A DNA stretch of 30,726 nucleotides from DATHVI01 sp035461385 (GCA_035461385.1 DATHVI010000053.1:1-30726); one strand, 5' to 3'; positions 15,591-23,413 are shown, counted from the stretch's first letter. The notes: a model not told the origin generated them from the sequence alone. Program-made: numbers and translations.

Positions 15591-17240
15591 GTGGCGAGAG
15601 GCTCGGGATCGGATGCCGACCGCCTTGCGGGCGAGGAGGCGCTCGCGCGGGGAAAGTGGCGCGAGGCGCGGGCGAGCTTCGCCCGCGCGCTGGCCGCCGC
15701 GGAGACGCCTGAGGCGCTCGAGGGCCTGAGCTGGGCAGCGTGGTGGCTCGACGACGCAAAGACCGTGTTCAGCGCCCGCGAGCGCGCGTACCGGCTCTAC
15801 GAGCGGGCGGACGACCGGGCAGGAGCGGCGCGGATGGCAACCTGGCTCGCCGTCGATCACCTCGACTTCAACGGCGCCGCGGCGGTGGCGAACGGGTGGC
15901 TCCAGCGGGCACAGCGGCTCCTCGAGCCGCTCGAGCCCGGGATCGAGCACGGCTGGCTCGCGTTTCAGCAGGGATACCTCGCCCGCGCAAATGGCGAGGA
16001 CGAGCGGGCTCGTGAGCTCGCGGGGCGGGCGGCCGACCTCGGTCGGCGGCTCGGGGAGCCGGATCTCGAGATGCTCGGCCTCGCCCTCGAGGGCTCGACG
16101 CTCGTCGCCGGGGCCGAGGTCGATGCGGGGATGAGATGCCTCGACGAGGCGACCGCGCTCGCCCTTGCCGGCGAGGCTCAGGTGCCGATCGCCGGCGCCT
16201 GGGCGTGCTGCTTCATGGTCTCCAGCTGCATCACCGTGAGCGACTACGACCGGGCGTCGGAGTGGTGCGAGCGGATCGCCGAGTTCGCCGATCGCTACGG
16301 CAGTCGCTACATGCTCGCGTTCTGTCGCGCCGAGTACGGCGCCGTCCACCTGTGGAAGGGCCGCTGGACCGAGGCCGAGGAGATGCTCGAGGCGTCGGTC
16401 GAGGACTTCAGCCGCTCGCGTCCCGCCTGGATCGGGGGGCCGTTGACCCAGCTCGCGGAGCTCCGGCGCAGGCAGGGACGGGCCGCCGAGGCCGCGCAGC
16501 TCCTCGATCGCGCCGGCGCGAGCGCCACCGCGAGCCTCTGTCGGGCACGCCTCTCGCTCGACCGCGGCGACGCCGAAGCCGCGACCGAGCTCCTCGAACG
16601 GCTGCTGCGCCAGCTCCCGGACGCGGCGAGCGAAGATCGTCCCCCCGCGCTCGAGCTCCTCGTCCGCGCCGCGGTCGCCGCCGGGCGGATCGAGCGCGCC
16701 GCCGCCGCCCTCGAGGCGCTCCGCGAGGCCGAGCGCCGATTCGCCACCGCTCCGCTGCGGGCGTCGTGCGACCTCGCCGGCGGGATCGTCGCCGCCGCTC
16801 GCGGCGAGCACGGGGTGGCTCGGCGGCTGCTCGAGGACGCGGTCGATCGCTTCGAGCGCGTCGGCGCTCCGTTCGAGTCCGCCTGCGCGCGGATCGAGCT
16901 CGCGGCGACCCTGCGTGCCCTCGAGCGCGGCGACGCTGCTGCGCGCGAGGCCGCGGTCGCGCTCGAGCAGCTGACCGCGCTCGGCGCCGCAGTCGCCGCC
17001 GAGCGCGCCCGCGAGGTGCTCGAGCAGGACCGCGCCGGCGCGACGGACGGCGTGACCCCGCGCGAGAAGGAGGTGCTCACCCTCCTCGCCGAGGGCCTCA
17101 CCAACCGCGAGATCGCCGAGCGGCTGGTGGTCAGCGAGCACACCGTGCATCGCCACGTCACCAACATCCTCCGCAAGCTCGAGCTCCCGTCGCGGGCGGC
17201 GGCGGCGGTTTACGCCGCGCGTTCCGGGCTCCTCGAGTGA
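15591..17240 (+). CDS. TPR-type LuxR family transcription regulator B
   Basis: A 549-residue paralogue-like partner of regulator A, with the same layout: TPR-like helices throughout (GEEALARGKWREARASFARA near the start, then many Ala/Glu/Arg-rich repeats) and a C-terminal LuxR helix-turn-helix (VTPREKEVLTLLAEGLTNRE, IAERLVVSEHTVHRHVTNIL). No Walker A is present. Several Cys (AWACCFMVSSC around residues 203-213) could form a sensory site, but this is only a composition remark. It starts leaderlessly at GTG 15591. The UbiE-like methyltransferase at 17449 follows on the same strand and is its probable target, mirroring regulator A and its downstream operon. Confidence 0.85.
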   Translation: MARGSGSDADRLAGEEALARGKWREARASFARALAAAETPEALEGLSWAAWWLDDAKTVFSARERAYRLYERADDRAGAARMATWLAVDHLDFNGAAAVANGWLQRAQRLLEPLEPGIEHGWLAFQQGYLARANGEDERARELAGRAADLGRRLGEPDLEMLGLALEGSTLVAGAEVDAGMRCLDEATALALAGEAQVPIAGAWACCFMVSSCITVSDYDRASEWCERIAEFADRYGSRYMLAFCRAEYGAVHLWKGRWTEAEEMLEASVEDFSRSRPAWIGGPLTQLAELRRRQGRAAEAAQLLDRAGASATASLCRARLSLDRGDAEAATELLERLLRQLPDAASEDRPPALELLVRAAVAAGRIERAAAALEALREAERRFATAPLRASCDLAGGIVAAARGEHGVARRLLEDAVDRFERVGAPFESACARIELAATLRALERGDAAAREAAVALEQLTALGAAVAAERAREVLEQDRAGATDGVTPREKEVLTLLAEGLTNREIAERLVVSEHTVHRHVTNILRKLELPSRAAAAVYAARSGLLE

Positions 17241-17263
17241 TCGCAGCCGCGACCCCTGACCAC

Positions 17264-17281
17264 ATAGCCAAACCTGGCCAT
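17264..17281. promoter_or_regulatory. degenerate dyad, candidate LuxR-type operator B
   Basis: ATAGCCAA-AC-CTGGCCAT has the same 8-2-8 plan as the dyad at 13828-13845. Every difference is a purine-purine or pyrimidine-pyrimidine change apart from the 2-base centre, giving the shared form ATRGYCAR-NN-CTGRCCAT. A further half-site CTGACCA is at 17256-17262. It ends 57 bases upstream of the candidate -10 box (17338) of the methyltransferase gene. Confidence 0.45.
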
Positions 17282-17337
17282 TCGCGGCCGCCCCCGATTT
17301 GGCCGCTTCTGGCGAAGTCGCCGGGCCGCGCCCGGCT

Positions 17338-17343
17338 TACGGT
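17338..17343 (+). promoter_or_regulatory. -10 element TACGGT before methyltransferase
   Basis: TACGGT lies about 105 bases before the preferred ATG (17449). An in-frame ATG at 17353 also follows it, so a longer protein from a near-leaderless message is possible. Confidence 0.35.
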
Positions 17344-17448
17344 GCGAGGGCGATGGATCACCCACCCGCGTCGATCCGACTCCTGGCACAGGCCGCCGCC
17401 GCTGCCAGGATCGGGGAGATCGCGGGCCGAACGCGGAGGTGGCGCAAC

Positions 17449-18282
17449 ATGGCGACTGACCAAGCCGGGGTCACGGAGCGCGACGGCAAGACGGGGGCCG
17501 GCCAGGTCTGGGCGCTCGGCGACTATCACCGGTTCGCGAAGGAAACGGTCTGGGAGCTCGGACCGCAGCTCGTCGAGGCCTGCGGCATCGGGCCCGGGCA
17601 GCGGGTGCTCGACGTCGCGGCCGGGACCGGGAACACCGCGATCCGCGCCGCCGAGGCGGGCGCCGAAGTGGTCGCATCCGATCTCGTCGCCGACCACTTC
17701 GACGCCGGCCGGCGCGAGGCCGAGGCTCGGGGAGTCGAGCTCGAATGGGTGGTCGCCGACGCCGCGGCGCTGCCGTTCGCCGATCGCGAGTTCGACGTCG
17801 TCACGTCGTCGTTCGGCGCGATGTTCGTCCCCGACCACCGCGCGGTGGTCGACGAGCTGAGCCGGGTCTGCCGACCGGCCGGGACGATCGGGATGCTCAA
17901 CTTCACGCCCGAAAGCCTCCTCAGCGACTTCTTCGCGGCGCTGGCGCCGTATTCGCCCCCGCCTCCTCCGAAGTCCTTGGCACCGACCCTTTGGGGGAGC
18001 GAGGACCACGTGCGCGAGCTGCTCGGCGATCGCGTCTCGACGCTCGAGATGAGGCGTCGCGAGTACGTCGAGCGGGCCGAGAGCCCGGAGGCCTACCGCG
18101 AGCTGTTCCGGCGGACCTTCGGCCCGGTCGTCGCGATCTACGCCGGCCTCGCGGACGATCCCGAGCGGCTGGCCGCGCTCGACCGCGACTTCCTCGCGTT
18201 CGCCGAGCGCTCGAACCAGGGCCCGGCGGGCGGCGGGGCCGAGTACCCCTACGAGTACCTCGAGATCGTCGCCACGAAGTGA
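17449..18282 (+). CDS. UbiE-type class I SAM-dependent methyltransferase
   Basis: A 277-residue methyltransferase, substrate unknown. The opening QVWALGDYHRFAKETVWELG is a family hallmark. Motif I is VLDVAAGTGNTAIRAAEAGA (about residues 49-68), with VVASDLVADHFDAG as motif II, VVADAAALPFADREFDVVTS, and RVCRPAGTIGMLNFTPESL. Start ATG 17449 has GGAGG about 8 bases upstream; an in-frame ATG at 17353 would add a non-conserved 32-residue extension. It sits downstream of regulator B and of a dyad sequence shared with the operon of regulator A. It resembles the intact form of the 57-aa fragment at 13550-13723, though the two are not close copies. Confidence 0.87.
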   Translation: MATDQAGVTERDGKTGAGQVWALGDYHRFAKETVWELGPQLVEACGIGPGQRVLDVAAGTGNTAIRAAEAGAEVVASDLVADHFDAGRREAEARGVELEWVVADAAALPFADREFDVVTSSFGAMFVPDHRAVVDELSRVCRPAGTIGMLNFTPESLLSDFFAALAPYSPPPPPKSLAPTLWGSEDHVRELLGDRVSTLEMRRREYVERAESPEAYRELFRRTFGPVVAIYAGLADDPERLAALDRDFLAFAERSNQGPAGGGAEYPYEYLEIVATK

Positions 18283-18328
18283 GCCTCGCCGCGGCCGCCG
18301 CGATCGCGGCCGGGGGCGAAGGGTCGGG

Positions 18329-18334
18329 TAGGCT
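18329..18334 (+). promoter_or_regulatory. -10 element TAGGCT
   Basis: TAGGCT followed by 9 bases and the GTG at 18344; no ribosome site, so probably leaderless. Confidence 0.4.
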
Positions 18335-18343
18335 CGCCACCGC

Positions 18344-18832
18344 GTGGACTTCTCGCGCCTGAACCCGAGGCGAACCGTGTTCGGAGGGGCGGCGTCGCTG
18401 CTGCTGGTGATCAGCGTCCTCTTCCTGCCCTGGTTCTCGCTCACCGGGAGCCCTGAGCGGATGAACGACCCCGAGCGCAACTTCATCTGCGGCGAGGGCG
18501 AGCTGAGCTGCACCGGATGGGAGACGTTCCCGGTCCTCCGCTGGCTGCTGCTGCTCGCCGCGCTCGCGCCGGTGATCCTCGCCTGGATCCTCGTCCGCGG
18601 GCACGCGCTGTCGTGGGCGCCGGGCGAGCTGACGATGGTCGCCGGGTTCGCCGCGGCGATCCTGATCGTCTACAACGGGATCCTCGACCGCCCCGGTGAT
18701 ACGTTCGGGATCGGGCTCGACTACGGCTACTGGATCGCGCTCGCAGCCGCGCTCGCGATCGCGGCGACGGGGTTCTCCCGCTCGCTCGAGAGCGGCGGGG
18801 CCAAGGCCCGCAGGGCGCCGGGAACCGTCTGA
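18344..18832 (+). CDS. four-helix integral membrane protein, unknown function
   Basis: A 162-residue protein with four hydrophobic segments: about residues 12-30 (GGAASLLLVISVLFLPWFSL), 63-84, 91-109 and 124-142. An outside-type loop between helices 1 and 2 has two cysteines (FICGEGELSC) that could be disulphide-bonded. The short PWFSL motif after helix 1 is common in small actinobacterial membrane proteins of unknown function. The C-terminal tail is basic. It starts leaderlessly at GTG 18344. The next gene, glpX, follows after 46 bases but has its own ribosome site; no functional link is evident. Confidence 0.75.
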   Translation: MDFSRLNPRRTVFGGAASLLLVISVLFLPWFSLTGSPERMNDPERNFICGEGELSCTGWETFPVLRWLLLLAALAPVILAWILVRGHALSWAPGELTMVAGFAAAILIVYNGILDRPGDTFGIGLDYGYWIALAAALAIAATGFSRSLESGGAKARRAPGTV

Positions 18833-18878
18833 GGCGGGTAGGGGGAAGTGCATTGAGACAGGCAATGGAGGCATCGAG

Positions 18879-19910
18879 ATGGATCAGCAGCACGAGGGAG
18901 TCATCTCCCAGGACGTGCGCTCGGGCACGAAGCCCGATCGCAACCTCGCGCTCGAGCTCGTTCGGGTAACCGAGGCGGCGGCGCTGGCCGCCGCGCGCTG
19001 GGTCGGGCGTGGTGACAAGGAGGCAGCCGACCAGGCCGCGGTCGACGCGATGCGCCTCCTCCTCGACACGGTGCCGATGGACGGGACCGTCGTCATCGGC
19101 GAGGGCGAGAAGGACGAGGCGCCGATGCTCTACAACGGCGAGCTGATCGGCGACGGCAGCCCGCCCGAGGTCGACATCGCGGTCGACCCCCTCGAGGGGA
19201 CCCGCCTCTGCGCCGAGGGCCGGCCGTCGGCGCTGGCGGTGATCGCGCTCGCCGAGCGCGGGACGATGTTCGACCCCGGCCCCTGCGTTTACATGGAGAA
19301 GATCGCCGGCGGCCCGCAGGTCGCCGACCTGCTCAGCCTCGACCGTCCACTCGCCGAAGTCGTCGGCGCGGTCGCCGAGCGCCGCCACGTCGACGTCGGC
19401 GACGTGACCGTGATCATGCTCGATCGCCCGCGGCACGCCGACGCCGTCGCCGAGCTGCGCGAGGTCGGCGCGCGAATCCGCTTCATCACCGACGGCGACG
19501 TCTCGGCGGCGCTGCTCGCGGTCAGCGAGGGCACCGGCATCGACCTGCTGTGGGGGATCGGCGGCACGCCGGAAGGAGTGCTCTCAGCCGCGGCGATCAA
19601 GTGCCTCGGCGGCCAGATGCTGGGCCGTGTCTGGCCCCGCGATGACGACGAGCGTCAGGCGGCGATCGACGCCGGGTACGACCTCGACGAGATCCTCGAC
19701 GTCGACCGGCTCGTGCGCGGCAACGAGACCTTCTTCGCCGCCACCGGGGTCACCGACGGCGACCTGCTCGAGGGCGTGCGCTACCTCGGCGACGGACACG
19801 CCTCGACCGACTCGCTGGTGATGCGCTCGCGGTCGGGGACGGTACGCGAGGTGAAGGCGCGCCACAATCGCCCGAAGCTGCGCGAGGTGACCGGCGCGCG
19901 CTACGGCTGA
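18879..19910 (+). CDS. glpX: class II fructose-1,6-bisphosphatase (GlpX)
   Basis: Hydrolyses fructose 1,6-bisphosphate to fructose 6-phosphate in gluconeogenesis; GlpX is the usual FBPase of Actinobacteria. The 343-residue protein begins MDQQHEGVISQD, with NLALELVRVTEAAALAAARW, the metal-binding segments GEGEKDEAPML (74-84) and DPLEGT (103-108; usually DPVEGT), then RFITDGDVSAAL and GIGGTPEGVLSAAAIK. ATG 18879 has GGAGG about 8 bases upstream; the frame is open further upstream inside the previous gene but unlike GlpX there. A metal-dependent (Mg/Mn) cytoplasmic enzyme is expected. It converges on the DJ-1/PfpI gene with 22 bases between stops. Confidence 0.95.
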   Translation: MDQQHEGVISQDVRSGTKPDRNLALELVRVTEAAALAAARWVGRGDKEAADQAAVDAMRLLLDTVPMDGTVVIGEGEKDEAPMLYNGELIGDGSPPEVDIAVDPLEGTRLCAEGRPSALAVIALAERGTMFDPGPCVYMEKIAGGPQVADLLSLDRPLAEVVGAVAERRHVDVGDVTVIMLDRPRHADAVAELREVGARIRFITDGDVSAALLAVSEGTGIDLLWGIGGTPEGVLSAAAIKCLGGQMLGRVWPRDDDERQAAIDAGYDLDEILDVDRLVRGNETFFAATGVTDGDLLEGVRYLGDGHASTDSLVMRSRSGTVREVKARHNRPKLREVTGARYG

Positions 19911-19932
19911 GTACGGGGATTCGGGCGGCGGC

Positions 19933-20568
19933 TCACTCGCCTGAGCCGGTCTCGAGCGAGCGCACGAGCTCGACCAGCTCGCCGGGCGCACGCTCGGGCG
20001 AGCCGGCGTCGAACGGCGGCGCGGGGTCGTATTCGATCCCGAGCTGGATCGCCTGCGCGACCTCGTCGCTCGCGATCCGGGCGGCGAGGGTCAGCGCCAT
20101 GTCGATCCCGGCCGAGACGCCGGCGGCGGTGATCAGCTTCCCGTCGGTGACCACCCGCTCGTCGACCGCCGTTGCGCCGAAGCCGGCGAGCCGGTCGCGG
20201 TACGCCCAGTGCGAGGTCGCCCGCCTGCCCTCGAGCAGCCCGGCGGCGCCGAGCAGCAGCGAGCCGGTGCAGACGGAAGTCGTCCAGGTCGAAGCCCGAT
20301 CGGCGCCGCGCAGCCAATCGAGCATGCGCTCGTCGCGCATCAGCGGCCGGTTGCCCTCGCCGCCCGGAACGAGGAGGACGTCGGGCTCGGGCAGCTCATC
20401 GATCGTCGCCTCGGCGACGAGCGCGAGCCGGTCGGTGTCGGTTCGCTTCGGTCCGGCCTCGGCGGCGACGAAGGTCAGCTCCGAGCCGGGGATCCGCGAG
20501 AGGACCTCGTAGGGACCGACCGCGTCGAGGGCCGTCAGCCGATCGAAGATCAGGATCGCGATCCGCAT
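19933..20568 (-). CDS. DJ-1/PfpI family protein, isonitrile hydratase-like
   Basis: A 211-residue member of the DJ-1/PfpI superfamily (type 1 glutamine amidotransferase fold). The opening MRIAILIFDRLTALDAVGPYEVLS, the middle VLLVPGGEGN, and TSVCTGSLLLGAAGLLEGRR with the nucleophile Cys100 match the isonitrile hydratase/AraC-like amidotransferase subgroup. RATSHWAYRD supplies the usual His-containing segment. There is no AraC helix-turn-helix, so it is an enzyme rather than a regulator. Candidate activities are isonitrile hydration or a related thiol-based reaction; the sequence alone does not decide. It lies between convergent glpX and the co-directional yihY-like gene, whose stop is 59 bases upstream. 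Confidence 0.85.
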   Translation of the reverse strand: MRIAILIFDRLTALDAVGPYEVLSRIPGSELTFVAAEAGPKRTDTDRLALVAEATIDELPEPDVLLVPGGEGNRPLMRDERMLDWLRGADRASTWTTSVCTGSLLLGAAGLLEGRRATSHWAYRDRLAGFGATAVDERVVTDGKLITAAGVSAGIDMALTLAARIASDEVAQAIQLGIEYDPAPPFDAGSPERAPGELVELVRSLETGSGE

Positions 20569-20626
20569 CGGCCGCCAAGCATGACCGATGCCGCCGGGCC
20601 GCGCCGGTTCCGGCGGGGCACCGCCC

Positions 20627-21541
20627 TCATCTCGGCTCCCAGCATGGCTCGTCGACGCTGCCGGTGGCGCGAAGCTCGTAGCGCAGCGCGTTGATCACCG
20701 CGCCGGCGAGCAGGGCGAGGCTGACGAGGTAGAACCAGAGCAGGGCGATCAGGATCAGGCCGACCGCGCCGCCGATCCGGTCGATGCTCGAGTGGGCGAG
20801 GTAGAAGGGGAAGACGGCGTTCGCGATCGCCGTCGTCGCGGTCACGAACAGCGCCCCGGGCCAGACGCCGTGCCAGGGGACGTGGCCCTTGGGGACGAAG
20901 TAGTAGATCAGGCAGCAGACGCCGAACGCGAGCGCGAGCCCGACGGCGAGGAGGCCGGCACGCCGCAGGGCGCCGACCTCGTCGAGGCCGAACGGGAGGT
21001 CCTCGGCGCTCGAGGCGAGCAGGCCCTCGGCGATCGGAACGACGACGCTCGCGGCCAGGAACAGGGTGACGACGAGCAGCATCGCGAGCGCGAACCGCTT
21101 CTGCTCGACCCACTTGCGGCACCTGACGTGGTAGATGCGGCAGAAGGCGGTGTCCATCGCGCCCCAGAACGAGGCGCCGATCCACAGCGCCCCGAGCGCG
21201 GCGGCGATCCCGATCGTCGTCGAGCGATCGCGGATCCGGTCGAGCGCGTCCTGGAGCGAGGATTGCCCGACAGCGGGGAACAGCGCCTCGAGGTCGCGGA
21301 GCACGCTTTCGCGGATCTCGGCGTTCTCGATCACCTGGCCGAAGACGAACAGCAGCAGGAGCGCGAACGGGAAGACCGCCAGCGCGAGGTTGTAGGCGAC
21401 CATCGCCGCCATCCCGGTGACGTTCTCGCGGTAGGCGCGCTCCCAGAACGCTCGCAGGTAGCGGAGCGGGTGGTGGCGGCGGGGCCTGCCCGCCCTCGCC
21501 GGGGCATCGGCGTCCTCGCGGCGGTGACGGGCAGACGTCAG
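20627..21541 (-). CDS. YihY/BrkB family integral membrane protein, CTG start likely
   Basis: A 304-residue member of the YihY (once annotated ribonuclease BN) family, of uncertain transport-like function. About six hydrophobic helices are visible. Family motifs include FWERAYRENVTGMAAMVAYN, then LALAVFPFALLLLF, GIAAALGALWIGASFWGAMD, IYYFVPKGHVPWHGVWPGAL, and AVGLILIALLWFYLVSLALL with AVINA. The reading frame runs from 22012 without ATG/GTG/TTG near the conserved N-terminus. CTG at 21541-21539 overlaps the stop of the upstream gene as CTGA, with AGAGG about 10 bases before, giving normal family length, so I take it as the start. The next in-frame ATG would remove the conserved first helix. Confidence 0.82.
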   Translation of the reverse strand: MTSARHRREDADAPARAGRPRRHHPLRYLRAFWERAYRENVTGMAAMVAYNLALAVFPFALLLLFVFGQVIENAEIRESVLRDLEALFPAVGQSSLQDALDRIRDRSTTIGIAAALGALWIGASFWGAMDTAFCRIYHVRCRKWVEQKRFALAMLLVVTLFLAASVVVPIAEGLLASSAEDLPFGLDEVGALRRAGLLAVGLALAFGVCCLIYYFVPKGHVPWHGVWPGALFVTATTAIANAVFPFYLAHSSIDRIGGAVGLILIALLWFYLVSLALLAGAVINALRYELRATGSVDEPCWEPR

Positions 21542-21816
21542 CGCGGCGGCCTCTGCCGGCCGGCGCCGGCCTCGAACAGGCGGTTGGCAAGCCGCACGCC
21601 GAGGGTCGCCGCCTCCGCCGCGACCGCGATCCCGCCCCACGCCAGCTCTTCGATGCTGCGCTTCGGGGGCGGCCGCTCGCCGGGCGCCTCGGGGCCGCGG
21701 TCCGACCGGGGGGGTCCCCGGCGCGGGCTGCGGGTTCCGAGGCGATCGCGCGGCAGGCTGCCGAGCACGCTCGCCGCCGGATCGCCGGGCTCGGGGTCTG
21801 GGATCTCGCTCGTCAC
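21538..21816 (-). CDS. small Pro/Arg-rich protein, 92 aa
   Basis: Not a recognised family. From GTG 21816, the first half is a disordered Pro/Gly/Arg/Asp stretch (TSEIPDPEPGDPAASVLG...). The second half has one amphipathic to hydrophobic helix (SIEELAWGGIAVAAEAATLG, then VRLANRLFEA), which could lie on or in the membrane. Its stop overlaps the likely CTG start of the YihY-like gene by 4 bases, so it is probably translated together with that membrane protein and could be a partner. A possible minus-strand promoter is TGAACA-N18-TACGCT at 21902-21873. Confidence 0.6.
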   Translation of the reverse strand: MTSEIPDPEPGDPAASVLGSLPRDRLGTRSPRRGPPRSDRGPEAPGERPPPKRSIEELAWGGIAVAAEAATLGVRLANRLFEAGAGRQRPPR

Positions 21817-21872
21817 CGGTCGCGGTCGGATCGTTCGGGCGCGGGCTCCGCGGCCCGCACGTCTCGTGCGTC

Positions 21873-21902
21873 AGCGTAACTGCGCCCCGCCGGCGGTGTT
21901 CA
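21873..21902 (-). promoter_or_regulatory. possible promoter of the 92-aa/yihY unit
   Basis: On the minus strand TGAACA (21902-21897), 18 bases, TACGCT (21878-21873), about 57 bases before the GTG at 21816. Half of each hexamer is off consensus, so this is a weak call. It is back to back with the rpoD promoter. Confidence 0.3.
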
Positions 21903-21944
21903 GCGGATACGTTTGCAGGGGCGCCTTCGCGGGCACCCCGGTTG

Positions 21945-21973
21945 TTGACTACAAAAAGTAAAGTGACTACGAT
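21945..21973 (+). promoter_or_regulatory. strong sigma-70 promoter of the sigma factor gene
   Basis: TTGACT (21945-21950), a 17-base spacer and TACGAT (21968-21973). This is the only near-consensus -35/-10 pair I found in the window. It lies in a locally A/T-rich patch (ACAAAAAGTAAAGTGAC). TGACTAC occurs twice, at 21946-21952 and 21964-21970, overlapping both boxes. The expected start is near 21980. Confidence 0.75.
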
Positions 21974-22161
21974 TCTCTCAGCAGCTTGACCATCATCAAA
22001 GCCGGGAGCCACGCGGTGGGATGCGGGCCCGTGCGGTCCGCGTTTTCTTCCGCGACGTTGGCTCGAGGGGCCTCGTGCAGGGTCGCTGGCCCCCCCGAGA
22101 CGGCCGCGCGACGGAGCCAGGCAAACCGGACTTTGCGAGCAGAAAGGCTAGATCCGAACAG
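21974..22161 (+). other. long 5' leader of the sigma factor gene
   Basis: Together with 21817-21944 this is the longest stretch without a gene (345 bases). After the promoter about 180 bases precede the ATG. An in-frame ATG at 22021 would code for an Arg-rich extension unlike sigma factors, so I regard this as untranslated leader. I see no recognisable riboswitch, only GC-rich segments and GAAAGG at 22142-22147 as a distant ribosome site. The 21817-21944 part holds the two back-to-back promoter candidates. Confidence 0.5.
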
Positions 22162-23265
22162 ATGCTGATCGCCGAGCTTCAAGAGCTCGAGGAGGTGAAG
22201 GGCCTTCTCAGCAAGGGCCATCAGGAGGGCGTGATCACCTACGGCGACGTCGCGACGGCGCTCGCCGAGGTCGAGGTCGAGGAGGGGGACATCGAGGAGC
22301 TCTACGGCTACCTCGAGGGCCAGGGAGTCGAGCTGGTCGACGACGTCGACCCGGTCCAGGCCGCCGCCCCGACGCCGGCCGAGCCGTCCGACGGCAAGCG
22401 CAAGCGCCGCAAGCAGACGACGCTCGACCTGAAGCCGGACATGACCACCGACTCCTTGCAGCTGTTCCTCAAGGACATCGGCAAGGTCAGGCTTCTGACC
22501 GCCCAGGAGGAGGTCGACCTCGCGAAGCGGATCGAGCGCGGCGACCTCGACGCGAAGCAGAAGATGGTCGAATCGAACCTCCGCCTCGTCGTCTCGATCG
22601 CGAAGAACTACCGCAACCAGGGGCTGCCGTTCCTCGACCTGATCCAGGAGGGGACCCTCGGCCTCGTCCGCGCGGCTGAGAAGTTCGACTACCGCAAGGG
22701 GTTCAAGTTCTCGACCTACGCGACCTGGTGGATCCGCCAGGCGATCGCCCGCGCGCTCGCCGACAAGGCGCGGACGATCCGGATCCCGGTCCACGTGGTC
22801 GAGAAGCTGAACAAGATCGGCCGCGCCGAGCGCAAGCTCGTCACCGAGCTCGGCCGCGAGCCGACGCCGGAGGAGATCGCCGAGGTGACCGGGATCGACC
22901 CCGAGGAGGTCGACCAGATCAAGCGCTCCGCCCAGGCGCCGGTCTCGCTCGAGAAGCCGGTCGGCGACGAGGAGGAGTCCGAGTTCGGCCAGTTCATCGC
23001 CGACGAGAAGGCCGAGTCGCCGTTCGAACGCGCCGCCGACCTGCTGACCAAGGAGGCGCTGCGCGAGGCGCTCGAGAACCTCTCCTACCGCGAGCGCCGG
23101 GTGCTCGAGTTGCGCTACGGGCTCGGCGGCGAGCACCCGCGGACCCTCGACGAGGTCGGCCGCACCTTCAACGTCACCCGCGAGCGGATCCGGCAGATCG
23201 AGAATCAGTCGCTGAAGAAGCTCCAGTCGCTGGCTGAGGCTCAGAAGCTTCGCGAAGTCGCCTGA
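22162..23265 (+). CDS. rpoD: primary RNA polymerase sigma factor (RpoD/SigA)
   Basis: Principal sigma-70 factor, 367 residues. A short region 1.1-like start (residues 1-55, LEEVKGLLSKGHQEGVITYG) is followed by an acidic and basic linker (KRKRRKQ at 79-85). Next are region 1.2 (DSLQLFLKDIGKVRLLTAQE, from about 97), regions 2.1-2.4 (VESNLRLVVSIAKNYRNQGL, FLDLIQEGTLGLVRAAEKFD, FKFSTYATWWIRQAIARALA), region 3 and region 4.2 (TLDEVGRTFNVTRERIRQIE). It recognises -10 and -35 boxes for housekeeping transcription. Start ATG 22162 is chosen from protein similarity. It is preceded by a near-consensus promoter and a long leader, and followed by pilT after 148 bases. Confidence 0.95.
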   Translation: MLIAELQELEEVKGLLSKGHQEGVITYGDVATALAEVEVEEGDIEELYGYLEGQGVELVDDVDPVQAAAPTPAEPSDGKRKRRKQTTLDLKPDMTTDSLQLFLKDIGKVRLLTAQEEVDLAKRIERGDLDAKQKMVESNLRLVVSIAKNYRNQGLPFLDLIQEGTLGLVRAAEKFDYRKGFKFSTYATWWIRQAIARALADKARTIRIPVHVVEKLNKIGRAERKLVTELGREPTPEEIAEVTGIDPEEVDQIKRSAQAPVSLEKPVGDEEESEFGQFIADEKAESPFERAADLLTKEALREALENLSYRERRVLELRYGLGGEHPRTLDEVGRTFNVTRERIRQIENQSLKKLQSLAEAQKLREVA

Positions 23266-23371
23266 GGAGCGATAGGCGGCGCCCGGCGGCGTCATCGGCC
23301 GCTTGCGTGCAGAGCACGCGGCGCTCCCTGCTTCCTTGCCGGTCTTGCCTCTCACCCCTCAAGAGCGTCCA

Positions 23372-23388
23372 GTTCGCTTAACGCGAAC
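23372..23388. repeat. small palindrome before pilT
   Basis: GTTCGC-TTAAC-GCGAAC is an exact inverted repeat with an A/T-rich centre, 25 bases before the ATG of pilT. It may be an operator; it is not followed by a T-tract and lies too close to the next gene to look like the sigma gene's terminator. Confidence 0.4.
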
Positions 23389-23413
23389 GCGGGATGCGCC
23401 GATAGCGGGGGTG

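Noticed and set aside
17353..17448. Extended methyltransferase start at ATG 17353
   Set aside because: The added residues look non-conserved, and ATG 17449 has a GGAGG ribosome site; kept only as an alternative.
22021..22161. N-terminal extension of the sigma factor from ATG 22021
   Set aside because: Arg-rich sequence unlike sigma factors; better read as untranslated leader.
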